DNA from: Pedobacter sp. MR2016-24
Lineage (GTDB): Bacteria > Bacteroidota > Bacteroidia > Sphingobacteriales > Sphingobacteriaceae
Assembly (NCBI RefSeq): GCF_026239655.1
Contig: NZ_JAPIVO010000002.1
Coordinates: 124,001-188,000, forward strand
Length of the DNA stretch: 64,000 bases
Reading direction: 5' to 3'
The translations under genes were made by a program, and so were the position numbers. Below the pieces are notes generated by a model that worked only from the letters and a program-made list of their open reading frames with translations, searched no databases and was not told where the DNA came from. Each line of letters opens with the position of its first letter. Within the stretch, counting starts at the first letter, position 1. Of this stretch, positions 7,445-17,159 are shown piece by piece.

Positions 7445-8818
7445 ATGGAAGAGCAGGTTGTAGAAGAGGTGGTAGAACTAATTGAACGTAATGACAACGG
7501 TCAGTTAAAGGTCTTTCTGGACGATCTGAATATTTCTGACGTTGAACATCTGATTGATGAACTTCCACAATATGCGGTTAAATTTATTGATACACTGTCT
7601 ATAAAAAGGGCAGTTAATGTTTTCAGGATTCTGGATTTTCCTACTCAGGAAAAAATAATTAAAAAATTGGATGGTGAAAAGCTTGCTGAGCTGATTAACC
7701 TGCTTCCGCCAGATGACAGGACTTCATTGTTCTCTGAACTTAAAGGAGATGCCGTTAAAAAACTAATTATCTTATTGCCAGCTAAAGACAGGGTGGAAGC
7801 CTTATCCTTATTGGGATATAAAGAAGATAGTGTCGGAAGGTTGATGACGCCGGATTATGTCGCGGTTAAAAAAGACTGGACTGTAAAGAGAGTGTTGGAG
7901 CATATCAGGAGATATGGTAAAGACTCGGAAACCATCGATGTGATTTATGTGATCGATGAAGACGGAATCCTTTTGGATGATATCCGGATCAGGGAAATTC
8001 TCCTTGCAAACCCTGAAGTTCCTATCGTAGAATTGACGGATAACCGTTCTATTGCATTGAATGCAAATGATCCACAGGAAGAAGCCATTAATGTTTTCAG
8101 GATGAATAACAGGGTTGCTTTACCGGTTACAGATAATAATGGCGTATTACTGGGGATTGTTACAGTAGATGATATTCTTTGGATAGCCAATGAAGAGTAT
8201 ACGGAAGATATGCACAAGATAGGGGGTACCCAGGCGCTGGATGAGCCTTATCTGGATATGCCTATTTTCGGACTATTCAAAAAACGTATTGGCTGGCTGG
8301 TTGTACTTTTCCTGGGAGAAATGTTAACCGCCACAGCAATGGCTCATTTCGAAGCAGATATTGCGAAAGCCGTAATTCTGGCCATGTTTGTGCCTTTGAT
8401 TATCTCCAGTGGAGGTAATAGTGGTTCCCAGGCTTCTACGCTGATCATTCAGGCGATGGCATTGGGAGAAATCACTATCGGCGACTGGTGGCGGGTGATG
8501 CGCAGAGAAATCATCTCAGGTTTGATGCTTGGATTGGTACTAGGTAGCATAGGTTTTCTAAGGATATTTACCTGGACATTATTTTCTGACATATATGGGC
8601 CACATTGGGCACTGATTGGCTTAACTGTAGGTGTTGCGCTGGTCGGAGTCGTACTATGGGGGTCATTAGCCGGCTCTATGTTGCCGCTATTGTTAAAGAA
8701 ACTTGGCGCCGATCCGGCTACATCATCAGCACCTTTTGTGGCTACTTTAGTCGACGTGACCGGATTGATCATTTACTTTTCTGTAGCGGTAATGTTTTTG
8801 ACTGGTGTGTTATTATAA
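7445..8818 (+). CDS. mgtE: magnesium transporter MgtE
   Basis: MgtE proteins are homodimeric inner-membrane Mg2+ channels gated by cytosolic Mg2+. The order of domains is standard: a helical MgtE N domain (residues 1-125, with repeated LLPxxDRxxLFSEL blocks), a CBS pair (about 130-255, LMTPDYVAV and MNNRVALPVTD), a linker helix and a five-helix membrane domain (about 275-457). The pore signature PLIISSGGNSGSQAST is present. Length (457 aa) is typical. It is a single gene with about 150 bases upstream and no obvious relation to either neighbour. No M-box-like leader was recognised. Confidence 0.95.
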   Translation: MEEQVVEEVVELIERNDNGQLKVFLDDLNISDVEHLIDELPQYAVKFIDTLSIKRAVNVFRILDFPTQEKIIKKLDGEKLAELINLLPPDDRTSLFSELKGDAVKKLIILLPAKDRVEALSLLGYKEDSVGRLMTPDYVAVKKDWTVKRVLEHIRRYGKDSETIDVIYVIDEDGILLDDIRIREILLANPEVPIVELTDNRSIALNANDPQEEAINVFRMNNRVALPVTDNNGVLLGIVTVDDILWIANEEYTEDMHKIGGTQALDEPYLDMPIFGLFKKRIGWLVVLFLGEMLTATAMAHFEADIAKAVILAMFVPLIISSGGNSGSQASTLIIQAMALGEITIGDWWRVMRREIISGLMLGLVLGSIGFLRIFTWTLFSDIYGPHWALIGLTVGVALVGVVLWGSLAGSMLPLLLKKLGADPATSSAPFVATLVDVTGLIIYFSVAVMFLTGVLL

Positions 8819-9107
8819 TCAATTTAATAATGCATCCCAAACGGCGGTTTTTATCTAACGTTCTTTTGACGTTCTTCTAACCTTATTTTAAGGTTTTCCG
8901 ATCGAACAGAATATAAACGATTTAAATCTGGTCATGCTTCAGTTGTCGGGCAGTTTTTTTCGCCGCCGCATATGATTTAGGAGAAAACCTATTCTCTACA
9001 TCATTGGTATACTTTCTAACATAATTTTTATATTGCAGTACATTTTCAGGGTCTGAGGATGTGTCAGATTAAAATGTCAGAAAAGGATTATTACAACAAT
9101 TTATTGA

Positions 9108-9698
9108 ATGTTAAGCGGTCGAACTGAAAAAGACACCCTTTTAGCATTAAAAGCGGGAGACGAATCTGCTTTTCGTGAAATTTTCGATCAGAATTTCCGG
9201 AAGTTATATGCCTTCTCTTTTCGCCTCCTTAAAAATAAAGAGCAGGCTGAAGAGGTTGTGAATGATACGCTGATGAACGTATGGACCAACAGAGAGCGAT
9301 TAAATGCAGATTTTCCTGTTGCTCCTTACTTATATACCATTAGCCGGCGACTCGCTTTAAATGCACTGCGACAAATTGCAACTTCTCAAAAGGCAATAGA
9401 TCAACTTTGGTTAAGTATGCAAAATGCGAGTAATGATACAGAAGAATCCGTTTTGTTGAGCGATTTGCAACGTTTTACCGAATCTGCGCTGGTAACATTG
9501 CCTCCTCAACAGCAAATAGTATTCAGATTGAGCAGATTCGAAGGTTTAAATTATGATGAAATAGCTGACAGGCTCAATATTTCCAGAAATACGGTGAAAA
9601 ATCATCTTGTTGCGGCGCTTAAAACTTTAAAAACACACTTTAATCAGTCGGATGTAACCTATTTTATCCTGCTTTCTATGTCATTGCTGAAAAAATAA
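9108..9698 (+). CDS. ECF (extracytoplasmic function) RNA polymerase sigma factor
   Basis: Sigma region 2 runs through FREIFDQNFRKLYAFSFRLL and AEEVVNDTLMNVW, the RpoD-like core and -10 recognition helices of sigma-70 ECF proteins. Region 4 is LPPQQQIVFRLSRFEGLNYDEIA with helix-turn-helix RLNISRNTVKNH. At 196 aa the length is standard. It begins a cassette of sigma factor, FecR, STN-SusC and SusD, the usual order for Bacteroidota cell-surface signalling, in which substrate binding outside releases the sigma factor from FecR. It probably activates the operon at 11161. The C-terminal hydrophobic tail (YFILLSMSLL) is common in this group. Confidence 0.93.
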   Translation: MLSGRTEKDTLLALKAGDESAFREIFDQNFRKLYAFSFRLLKNKEQAEEVVNDTLMNVWTNRERLNADFPVAPYLYTISRRLALNALRQIATSQKAIDQLWLSMQNASNDTEESVLLSDLQRFTESALVTLPPQQQIVFRLSRFEGLNYDEIADRLNISRNTVKNHLVAALKTLKTHFNQSDVTYFILLSMSLLKK

Positions 9699-9783
9699 CA
9701 TATTTATTTTCATATCGACTAGTCCTAAATCTATTTTGCTGTGTAATGCATATATAAACCCATTGTAAAGGGAATATTAATAC

Positions 9784-11034
9784 ATGGCAAATCAACAACA
9801 ATTAACGGCATTGCTCCAGAAATTTGCAGATGATAATATCAGCAAAGAGGAATATACAGCATTGATCAGCTATTTCAATCTGACCGGAAATGACGAAGAG
9901 GTTTTGGCAGCGATGGATCAGATCTGGAAAAATACTACAGCCGAAGTATGGCATACTGAGGAAGAGGCAGATCATTTTTATCAGAAATTAATTCATCATC
10001 AGGAATTTAATACAACAGATTATCCAGCACCTACTAGAAAATTATGGTATTGTATTGTTGTAGCAGCAGCAGTATTGGTCACACTTTCTGCAGGATTGTA
10101 TTTTTATACCGATAGGGAGTTGGCACCGGCCTCAGAGCGCTTTGCTCAGCATGATCTCAGACCTGGAGGTAATCGTGCTATTTTAACATTGTCTGATGGT
10201 CGGACAATAGACTTAAGTGATGCCGGAAATGGGGAACTGGCGAAAGAATCAGGAATCTCAGTGACCAAAACTAAAACCGGACAATTGGTGTATACGGTAA
10301 ATGGTACTGGGAAAAATGGCGCTCAAACTAAGAGTAATGCAAATGCATATAATACAATTACTACACCGAGGGGGGGGGAGTATAAAGTAAACCTGCCTGA
10401 TGGAACGACAGTGTGGATGAATGCGGCTTCGTCCTTAAAATTTCCTGTTCAGTTTAATGGTCAACAAAGAAAGGTTAATTTGAATGGTGAGGCGTATTTT
10501 GAAGTCGCAAAAATGATGACTAAACAAGTTATCAAAGGTAAACAAGTTACCGCACGGCTGCCCTTTATCGTAGAAACAGAAAAACAAGACGTACAGGTAT
10601 TAGGTACGCATTTCAATGTGAATGCCTATGCTGAAGAAGCGGCGACGAAGACCACATTATTAGAAGGAGCTATTAGCGTTTCTTTACGCAGTACGCCGAA
10701 CAATATTCATTCTGAAACTTATGAGCTGCGGCCAGGTCAGCAGGCGACTTTAAACGGTAGCAGTATTAAAGTAGTGGCGGCAGACATGGAAGAAGCAATG
10801 GCGTGGAAAAATGGACTTTTCATGTTCAGCGGTCAGGATTTAGAAGGTATTATGAAACAGGTAGAGCGCTGGTACGATGTAGATGTTGTATTCAGTGACA
10901 ATAGTCTAAAAACACAGACCTTCAAAGGTACAATTTCCCGCTTTAAAAAGATCTCCCAGTTACTGGAAGTATTAGAATCAACAGGCTCAGTTCACTTTAC
11001 AATGGAAGGAAGGAGGATAATGGCTATGAAATAA
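9784..11034 (+). CDS. FecR-family anti-sigma factor
   Basis: A cytoplasmic N-terminal region of about 85 residues is followed by one membrane segment (YCIVVAAAVLVTLSAG), then a periplasmic FecR domain with PGGNRAILTLSDG, TPRGGEYKVNLPDG, WMNAASSLKFP and VLGTHFNVNAY, and a C-terminal DUF4974/STN-like region (FSGQDLEGIMKQVERWYDV). It would hold the ECF sigma factor at 9108 inactive until the STN-SusC at 11161 signals. The conserved TPRGGE segment is encoded through a nine-G run that could slip and truncate the protein near residue 198. It starts 85 bases after the sigma gene. Confidence 0.93.
   Translation: MANQQQLTALLQKFADDNISKEEYTALISYFNLTGNDEEVLAAMDQIWKNTTAEVWHTEEEADHFYQKLIHHQEFNTTDYPAPTRKLWYCIVVAAAVLVTLSAGLYFYTDRELAPASERFAQHDLRPGGNRAILTLSDGRTIDLSDAGNGELAKESGISVTKTKTGQLVYTVNGTGKNGAQTKSNANAYNTITTPRGGEYKVNLPDGTTVWMNAASSLKFPVQFNGQQRKVNLNGEAYFEVAKMMTKQVIKGKQVTARLPFIVETEKQDVQVLGTHFNVNAYAEEAATKTTLLEGAISVSLRSTPNNIHSETYELRPGQQATLNGSSIKVVAADMEEAMAWKNGLFMFSGQDLEGIMKQVERWYDVDVVFSDNSLKTQTFKGTISRFKKISQLLEVLESTGSVHFTMEGRRIMAMK
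10370..10378 (+). repeat. G9 homopolymer inside FecR coding sequence
   Basis: Nine consecutive G encode the end of Arg and two Gly in TPRGGE. The paralogous FecR at 25667 encodes the same motif (TIPRGGQ) without a run (CCGAGAGGTGGC). A one-base slip would shift the frame near residue 198 of 416. Confidence 0.9.
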
Positions 11035-11160
11035 CCTTTACATAGACAAAGATGAACAGGAGTAAAAAACCGGGAATGCTGCAAACATCCCCGGCCATAA
11101 TTCAGTGTTCAGATGAGACATATTCACACATCAACAAATAACCACTAAACAACAAATGTA

Positions 11161-14100
11161 ATGAAATTTAAGGATCTAGTCCGGTCCGGGTATTCCGCCT
11201 GGGTAAATAATTCAATAGTTCGTGTTATGAAAATAATGGTACTAATTATGACCACCTTTTTGTTGCAGGTCAGCGCAGCAGGTTTTGCACAAAAGTTAAC
11301 TTTCACCAGGCAAAACGCTTCATTGAAAGAATTGTTTACAGAAATCAGAAAACAGACAGGATATAATGTATTCTGGCAGGAAGGCAAAGTAAACGATGCG
11401 ATGAAAGTCAATGTTTCGTTTAAAGACGCTCCTCTGGATGATGTTTTAAAGAAGACGCTATCGGGGCACGAGCTAAGTTATAAAATCGTGAACCAGACTG
11501 TGGTAGTTACTAAAAAAGAAAAGAGTTTCCTGGAGACAGTGAGCGATTATCTCGCCTCCATCAATGTGGAAGGTAAAATCGTAGATGCATCTACAAACCT
11601 GCCAATACCCAAAGTTTCTGTAACACTTAAAGGTTCTACACGGTCAGTGGTAGCAGATGAGAGAGGTAATTTCAGGTTTAACAGTTTACCAGATGAAGGT
11701 ACACTGATCTTTTCAAGCATCGGCTTCGTTACTCAGGAAGTGAAAGTCAGAGAGAGTATGGAAGTGAGAATGGTAATGGCTACTCAGTTATTAGAAGATG
11801 TAACTGTTTCAACGGGATACCAATCGGTAAAAAAGTCATCTACCACAGGATCATTTAGTGTGCTTACAGCTAAAGACATTGAGAGTACGCCGAGCGTAAA
11901 TTTAATGGAACGTATTGAGGGTAAAATACCAGGTGTACAGGTGGATATTAGAAAAAATACTATTCAGATCAGGGGCGTGAGTTCTTATAATGCGCAACCT
12001 CCACTGGTTGTTATTGATGGTTTTCCTTCCATCAACCAGGATCTGACCTCTATTAGTAGTGGACTTGTAGATGGGAATGTAACCTATAAAAATCAGCCTT
12101 CTACAACGGGAAATGCTATTATAAGTTCTTTCAATCCAGCGGATATTGAAAGTATTACTTTTTTGAAAGATGCTGCGGCATCTGCTATCTGGGGTGCTAA
12201 AGCAGCGAATGGAGTAATTGTAATCACCACCAAACGTGGTAAAAAGGGACCTTCAGAGCTGAATTTCAGTGCAACTTTGGGCGTATCTGCACCTGGCAAT
12301 TTTTCTAACCTCAATACGATGTCTAACGAGGAATATATTGACCTGGAACGTGAATTGGTAGATAAGGGATTTATTCAGGATCCGGTTGCCAATCTAATTG
12401 CTTCACCATTGAACGGTTATAGAACTGCGCCTATTACTGAGGCGCAGGAATGGATGTTCAAAGCAAAGAGAAATCCTATATATGCCGGACAGAGAGACTC
12501 TGCCCTAAATGTTCTTGCCAACCGTTCCAACAGAGATCAGTTAAAGGATTACTTATTGCAAAATGCTGTTACACAGCAGTATAATCTTTCTTTTTCTGGT
12601 GGTACAGATAATACTTCTTATTATGTGTCAGGGAATTACACGAAAGATCAGCCTGTTTTTAAAAGCAATTTGGGCGAGAAATACTCAGTTCTCTCCAATA
12701 TGACAAATACCTTTTTGAATAAGCGGATTACGTTAAGTACCGGAATCAACTATTCCTATTCAAAAAGTCAGGTGAATAGTGCTGCATTGCAGGCTTTAAG
12801 TCTGAGTACCTTCGGGCTGTTACCTTATGAAATGCTGGTAGATGCAAATGGCAACAGGATACAGAAGGGGATCACTTTAACAACGAGAACGTCTGATAGT
12901 CTTACAAGGATAAAAAACCTGATGCCATGGACATACAATGCTATTGATGAACTCGATTATAACAATACTGTAAATACGGGTAATGCTGTTAGGATAAATG
13001 CAGCTTTGGATGGTAATGTTACTGACTGGTTGAAATTGAGTGTTTCCGGACAAATTCAGAAAACTATCGATGACCAGATTAACCTGAAGAACGAGAATAG
13101 CTTTTTTACACGTGACCTGATCAATATAGGAACAAACCCCTTAAATACGACTCTTTATGGAACGCGTTATGGGTTTCCTAAAGGCGGCATACATAATAAT
13201 GCAAGAATAAACCGGGATGATTATGCGCTGCGCGGACAATTGTCGGTAAATAAAAATTGGGGAACAGATCATCATTTTGATATGATCGCTGGTACTGAAA
13301 TTCGTCAGGAAAAAGCAAATGGATCAACACGAACGCTGTATGGCTACAATGAAGAGCTTTCTTCTTCTATCAATGTAAATACAGTAGGAGCCGCTGGCAG
13401 GTATACAAATATTTACGGGCAGACAGGGATCATTCCTAATCCGAATAATACTATTTCACGGTCGGCTAGAAGATATCTTTCTTATTATTCTACCGCAACT
13501 TATGCTTTTAAGGATAAATATTATGTTACCGGAAGCGCAAGGTTTGATGATGTTAACATATTAGGTGCAAGTAGAAAAGCTAGAGCTACTCCATTATGGT
13601 CGGCCGGTTTACGTTGGGATATCAAAAAGGAAAGCTTTATGGATCAGCTGACCTGGATTGATGCATTGAGCTTACGGGGATCTTATGGTAGATCCGGAAA
13701 TAATCCTTTGCAATCTGCAAATGTTTCCACAGTTTCCGTTGGTTCAACAGATGGATATACACAGCTGCCATACTCAACAATAGGGTATCCTGTAAACCAG
13801 GATATTGGATGGGAAATTACTAATATGCTGAATGTTGGTCTGGATGCAGCATTGATGAATAGCAGGTTGAATTTAAGTGTTGATATCTACAATAAACGTA
13901 CTACAGATTTATTAATGTCATTGCCAATCAATTCTGCATATGGCTGGACGACGCTTTCATACAATGCTGGTACATTGTCTGGAAATGGGGTTGATCTGAA
14001 TATGATAGGCTACCTTATGCGCGAGAAAGACTGGGGATGGGACGCAAACTTTAATTTCTCTTATAATAATAATAAGATCACAGAAAGCCGTGTTATTCCA

Positions 14101-14793
14101 CTTAATTCAACAGGCGTGAGACTTACGCCAGGTTATTCGGTAGATCAATTATTTGTATACCGTTGGGCGGGATTAGATAATACAGGAAAGTCGCAGATCT
14201 ATGCTGCCGATGGGAGTATCCTCAAATCAAATAATAACAATATCGTTATTGATGATATCGTAAGTGCAGGCAGAACCATCGCCCCATATTTTGGTGGTTT
14301 TGGAACATCTGTGAGATATAAAAGTTTAAGTATTTCGGCGAGGGCAAGTTATAACTTAGGTCATAAATTCCTGATTCAGAAAATAGATCCGAGTCTTTAT
14401 CCAACAGGTGGTAGCTACGGGGGGTTGATTGGTAATAATAAAGCATTGGTTAACCGCTGGAGACAACCAGGTGATGAAGCCTTTACTGATATTCCTGGAT
14501 TAACAGGTGTAGATATAAATACAGTAAATCGTTATATGTATTCAGACCTGAATGTGAGAAATGCCGGGACAATCCGACTGCAGCAGATAACCTTAAGTTA
14601 CAGAGTGCCAAAAACCATGCTGAAGAATACACCTTTTATTAAAGCTGTAAATATAGGGGCAACGGTAAGTAATCTTGGCCTGCTTTGGACAGCTAATAAA
14701 GAAGGGGTTGACCCGAGTTACCAGATGACAGACAAGTTCACCAATTTACCTCCAACGCGTAACTATGTATTTAATTTAAATCTATCTCTTTAA
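11161..14793 (+). CDS. SusC/RagA-family TonB-dependent transporter with STN signalling domain (1210 aa)
   Basis: A long signal peptide with the hydrophobic core MKIMVLIMTTFLLQVSAAGF is followed by an STN (secretin/TonB short N-terminal) domain at about 45-120 that contacts FecR, a carboxypeptidase-regulatory-like beta domain (about 132-205), a plug with MERIEGKIPGVQV, PLVVIDGFPS and LKDAAASAIWGAKAANGVIVITTKRG, and a C-terminal barrel ending in Leu-rich NLNLSL. This is the outer-membrane transporter of the pair with the SusD at 14805 (11 bases downstream), and the receptor for the sigma/FecR signalling cassette upstream. The substrate is not readable; association with a protease rather than glycosidases favours peptides over glycans, by analogy with RagAB. 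Confidence 0.93.
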   Translation: MKFKDLVRSGYSAWVNNSIVRVMKIMVLIMTTFLLQVSAAGFAQKLTFTRQNASLKELFTEIRKQTGYNVFWQEGKVNDAMKVNVSFKDAPLDDVLKKTLSGHELSYKIVNQTVVVTKKEKSFLETVSDYLASINVEGKIVDASTNLPIPKVSVTLKGSTRSVVADERGNFRFNSLPDEGTLIFSSIGFVTQEVKVRESMEVRMVMATQLLEDVTVSTGYQSVKKSSTTGSFSVLTAKDIESTPSVNLMERIEGKIPGVQVDIRKNTIQIRGVSSYNAQPPLVVIDGFPSINQDLTSISSGLVDGNVTYKNQPSTTGNAIISSFNPADIESITFLKDAAASAIWGAKAANGVIVITTKRGKKGPSELNFSATLGVSAPGNFSNLNTMSNEEYIDLERELVDKGFIQDPVANLIASPLNGYRTAPITEAQEWMFKAKRNPIYAGQRDSALNVLANRSNRDQLKDYLLQNAVTQQYNLSFSGGTDNTSYYVSGNYTKDQPVFKSNLGEKYSVLSNMTNTFLNKRITLSTGINYSYSKSQVNSAALQALSLSTFGLLPYEMLVDANGNRIQKGITLTTRTSDSLTRIKNLMPWTYNAIDELDYNNTVNTGNAVRINAALDGNVTDWLKLSVSGQIQKTIDDQINLKNENSFFTRDLINIGTNPLNTTLYGTRYGFPKGGIHNNARINRDDYALRGQLSVNKNWGTDHHFDMIAGTEIRQEKANGSTRTLYGYNEELSSSINVNTVGAAGRYTNIYGQTGIIPNPNNTISRSARRYLSYYSTATYAFKDKYYVTGSARFDDVNILGASRKARATPLWSAGLRWDIKKESFMDQLTWIDALSLRGSYGRSGNNPLQSANVSTVSVGSTDGYTQLPYSTIGYPVNQDIGWEITNMLNVGLDAALMNSRLNLSVDIYNKRTTDLLMSLPINSAYGWTTLSYNAGTLSGNGVDLNMIGYLMREKDWGWDANFNFSYNNNKITESRVIPLNSTGVRLTPGYSVDQLFVYRWAGLDNTGKSQIYAADGSILKSNNNNIVIDDIVSAGRTIAPYFGGFGTSVRYKSLSISARASYNLGHKFLIQKIDPSLYPTGGSYGGLIGNNKALVNRWRQPGDEAFTDIPGLTGVDINTVNRYMYSDLNVRNAGTIRLQQITLSYRVPKTMLKNTPFIKAVNIGATVSNLGLLWTANKEGVDPSYQMTDKFTNLPPTRNYVFNLNLSL

Positions 14794-14804
14794 TTGTAAA
14801 CATC

Positions 14805-16169
14805 ATGCAAAAATATATATATACAATTTTAATCTGCGGTGTTTTATTCTGCACTGGAGCCTGCCGGAAATATGTTGAAATTGCTCCGGTAAATACCAGG
14901 GTGCTCGAAAAAACTCCAGATTACCAGTCTTTGATGTACAATACTACAACGTTCGACAGAAGTTATTACGCGCCGGCATTTGCAGGGGATGACATCGGTA
15001 CTGATGATATCCGCTGGCAAAATATCCAGAATGTAGTTCCCGGAAATTTGTATACCTGGTCGGCCAAAATTTATGGTGCAACAGAAGAAGATACAGATTG
15101 GAGAGCTCTTTATGAACAGCTTTATTTATGTAACACCATCGTAAGTGATGTAATGAAGAGCAAGGGAGGGACTGAAGCCCAAAAACAGGGCATTTTGTCT
15201 GCTGCGCTGGTACACAGAGCTTTCATCTATTTTACGCTGGTCAACCTTTATGGCAAACAATATGATGCAGCTACGGCCGCAACAGATCCTGGTGTACCCC
15301 TGGTACTGGAGCCCAGATTTTTTACTGATCTGACCAGAGCAAGTGTGCAAGAGGTTTATAGCCAGATTAAAGCAGATTTAAATCAGGCATTGCCCGGCTT
15401 ACCTGATCTTCCGGATTTTAACAGTAACCCGTCCAAAGCAGCTGCTTATGGTATTATGGCTCGCGTTTGCTTGCATACTAGGGAATTTGCAGAAGCAGAA
15501 CGGAATGCAGATTTAACGCTGGCATTGAAAAGTACACTGATTGACTTGAAAACTTATGCGGCCAGTCCCATTGGTTTCCCTACGAGAAACCTGAACCCTG
15601 AAGAAATTCTGTTGAAGAAACTTACGCAGGTGCCGTTGAGCTTTCCTATGAGCGCAGATGCTATCAGTATGTTCAGTACTACTGATCTGCGCTACCAGCT
15701 TTTTACTGTTGATGGAATCACCCTATTTAGTCCAACTTTCAATACCCGCGCTTTCACCAGAAATCTGGTGGGTAACGAAGGTTCTTTCACGGGACCGAAT
15801 GTTCCTGAAATGATGCTGATCAAAGCAGAATGTGAAGCCCGGGCAGGTAATGCAGGTGTCGCTGTAGGTATTTTAAATGACCTCAGAACGAAGCGTTTCA
15901 GAACTGCAGATTACGTGGCCTTAACTGCTACAGATGCAACTGACGCTTTGCACAAGGTAATTGATGAACGCAAAAGAGAGTTTCTGGGCAGAGGTTTCAG
16001 GTGGTTTGATCAGAGAAGGTTAAGCAAAGATGCCGGATTTGTATCTACAGTGACCCGAAGTTACAGAGGTGTTACATATACGCTTGAGCCAGGCAGTAAC
16101 AAATATGTTTTCCCTATCGGTGATAAATACATTTTGCTAAACCCTGAGATCATCCAGAATCCAAGGTAA
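14805..16169 (+). CDS. SusD/RagB-family surface lipoprotein
   Basis: The signal peptide ends in a lipobox (FCTGAC, Cys at about residue 20), so the protein is lipidated and sits on the outer surface as the lid of the SusC transporter. The SusD-type helical TPR core is seen in LYLCNTIVSDVM, ALVHRAFIYFTLVNLYGKQYD and AAAYGIMARVCLHTREFAEAE; the C-terminal signature MLIKAECEARAGN followed by IDERKREFLGRGFRWFDQRRL is characteristic. At 454 aa it is slightly short for the family. It is 11 bases from SusC and 32 bases from the ABC ATPase gene that follows. Confidence 0.93.
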   Translation: MQKYIYTILICGVLFCTGACRKYVEIAPVNTRVLEKTPDYQSLMYNTTTFDRSYYAPAFAGDDIGTDDIRWQNIQNVVPGNLYTWSAKIYGATEEDTDWRALYEQLYLCNTIVSDVMKSKGGTEAQKQGILSAALVHRAFIYFTLVNLYGKQYDAATAATDPGVPLVLEPRFFTDLTRASVQEVYSQIKADLNQALPGLPDLPDFNSNPSKAAAYGIMARVCLHTREFAEAERNADLTLALKSTLIDLKTYAASPIGFPTRNLNPEEILLKKLTQVPLSFPMSADAISMFSTTDLRYQLFTVDGITLFSPTFNTRAFTRNLVGNEGSFTGPNVPEMMLIKAECEARAGNAGVAVGILNDLRTKRFRTADYVALTATDATDALHKVIDERKREFLGRGFRWFDQRRLSKDAGFVSTVTRSYRGVTYTLEPGSNKYVFPIGDKYILLNPEIIQNPR

Positions 16170-16201
16170 ACGATACATACAAATCTTATTAAATCAAAAA
16201 C

Positions 16202-17131
16202 ATGAACGAACCTATCGTAAGTGTCAGAGGTTTATCTCATCGTTACAGCGTGCAATGGGCTGTGAGAGATATTAACTTTGACCTGACTAAAAACGGTATC
16301 TATGGACTGCTCGGCGCTAATGGCGCCGGCAAGTCCACAATTATGAATATCATGTGTGGTGTGATCAAACAGACCGACGGAGAGATATTTATCAAAGGGA
16401 TTAATATGGGCGAACACCCTGAAAAGGCGAAGCGTCATATCGGTTTCCTGCCTCAGCAACCGCCCCTGCAAAACGACCTGACGGTTACGGAGTTCCTGAT
16501 CCATGCGGCCAATATCCGCCTGATGGATTCCTCCAAAGTAAAAGCTGCTGTGGCAGAGGTGATGGACAAATGTGGAATAGCACATTTCAGCAAACGCCTG
16601 ATCCGCAATCTTTCTGGTGGTTATCAGCAGCGTGTAGGGATTGCGCAGACAATTATCCATAAACCGGATTTCGTTGTATTGGATGAGCCTACAAATGGCC
16701 TTGATCCCAACCAGATTCTCGAAGTAAGAGGCTTAATCAAAGAAATAGCGGAAGAACGGACGGTGGTACTTTCTACGCATATCCTGCAGGAAGTGCAGGC
16801 ATTGTGCGACCATATCTGGATGATCAATGAAGGGAGCATGATTTTCTCGGGTACTATGGATGAATTTGACAACCATATCGTACCGAATACGCTGGTGGTT
16901 TCATTAGTAGCAGCACCCGGAGTGGAAGAACTGCTGGCCGTGCCGGGAGTGCTCGCGGTAGAACCTTTGGGTGGTATCAGGTACCAGATCCGATTCAATG
17001 ATGCGCAGGATCTGATTGAAAGACTGGTAGAGACCAGTGTACAGAGGAACTGGCGACTAATTGAAATCGCGGTAGAAAAGAACTCCCTGGAGACTGTCTT
17101 TGCCGAATTAACCAAGAAAAAACTTAAGTAG
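16202..17131 (+). CDS. ABC transporter ATP-binding protein, GldA-like
   Basis: All nucleotide-binding motifs are present: Walker A GANGAGKST, Q-loop FLPQQPPL, signature LSGGYQQR, Walker B FVVLDEPTNGLDP and switch His in LSTHIL. A C-terminal domain of about 90 residues follows, as in GldA and other ABC-2-type export ATPases. The partner is the permease at 17160, 28 bases downstream. GldA names the closest recognised group, known for its role with GldF and GldG in gliding; nothing else in the window relates to gliding, so transport of an unknown compound linked to the upstream SusC/SusD system is equally possible. Confidence 0.9.
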   Translation: MNEPIVSVRGLSHRYSVQWAVRDINFDLTKNGIYGLLGANGAGKSTIMNIMCGVIKQTDGEIFIKGINMGEHPEKAKRHIGFLPQQPPLQNDLTVTEFLIHAANIRLMDSSKVKAAVAEVMDKCGIAHFSKRLIRNLSGGYQQRVGIAQTIIHKPDFVVLDEPTNGLDPNQILEVRGLIKEIAEERTVVLSTHILQEVQALCDHIWMINEGSMIFSGTMDEFDNHIVPNTLVVSLVAAPGVEELLAVPGVLAVEPLGGIRYQIRFNDAQDLIERLVETSVQRNWRLIEIAVEKNSLETVFAELTKKKLK

Positions 17132-17159
17132 CCTTTAGGGGTTCGATTTAACCAGAAAA

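Noticed and set aside
8605..8880. 91-codon frame overlapping the end of mgtE and running past it
   Set aside because: Most of it lies inside the MgtE membrane domain in another frame and it resembles no family.
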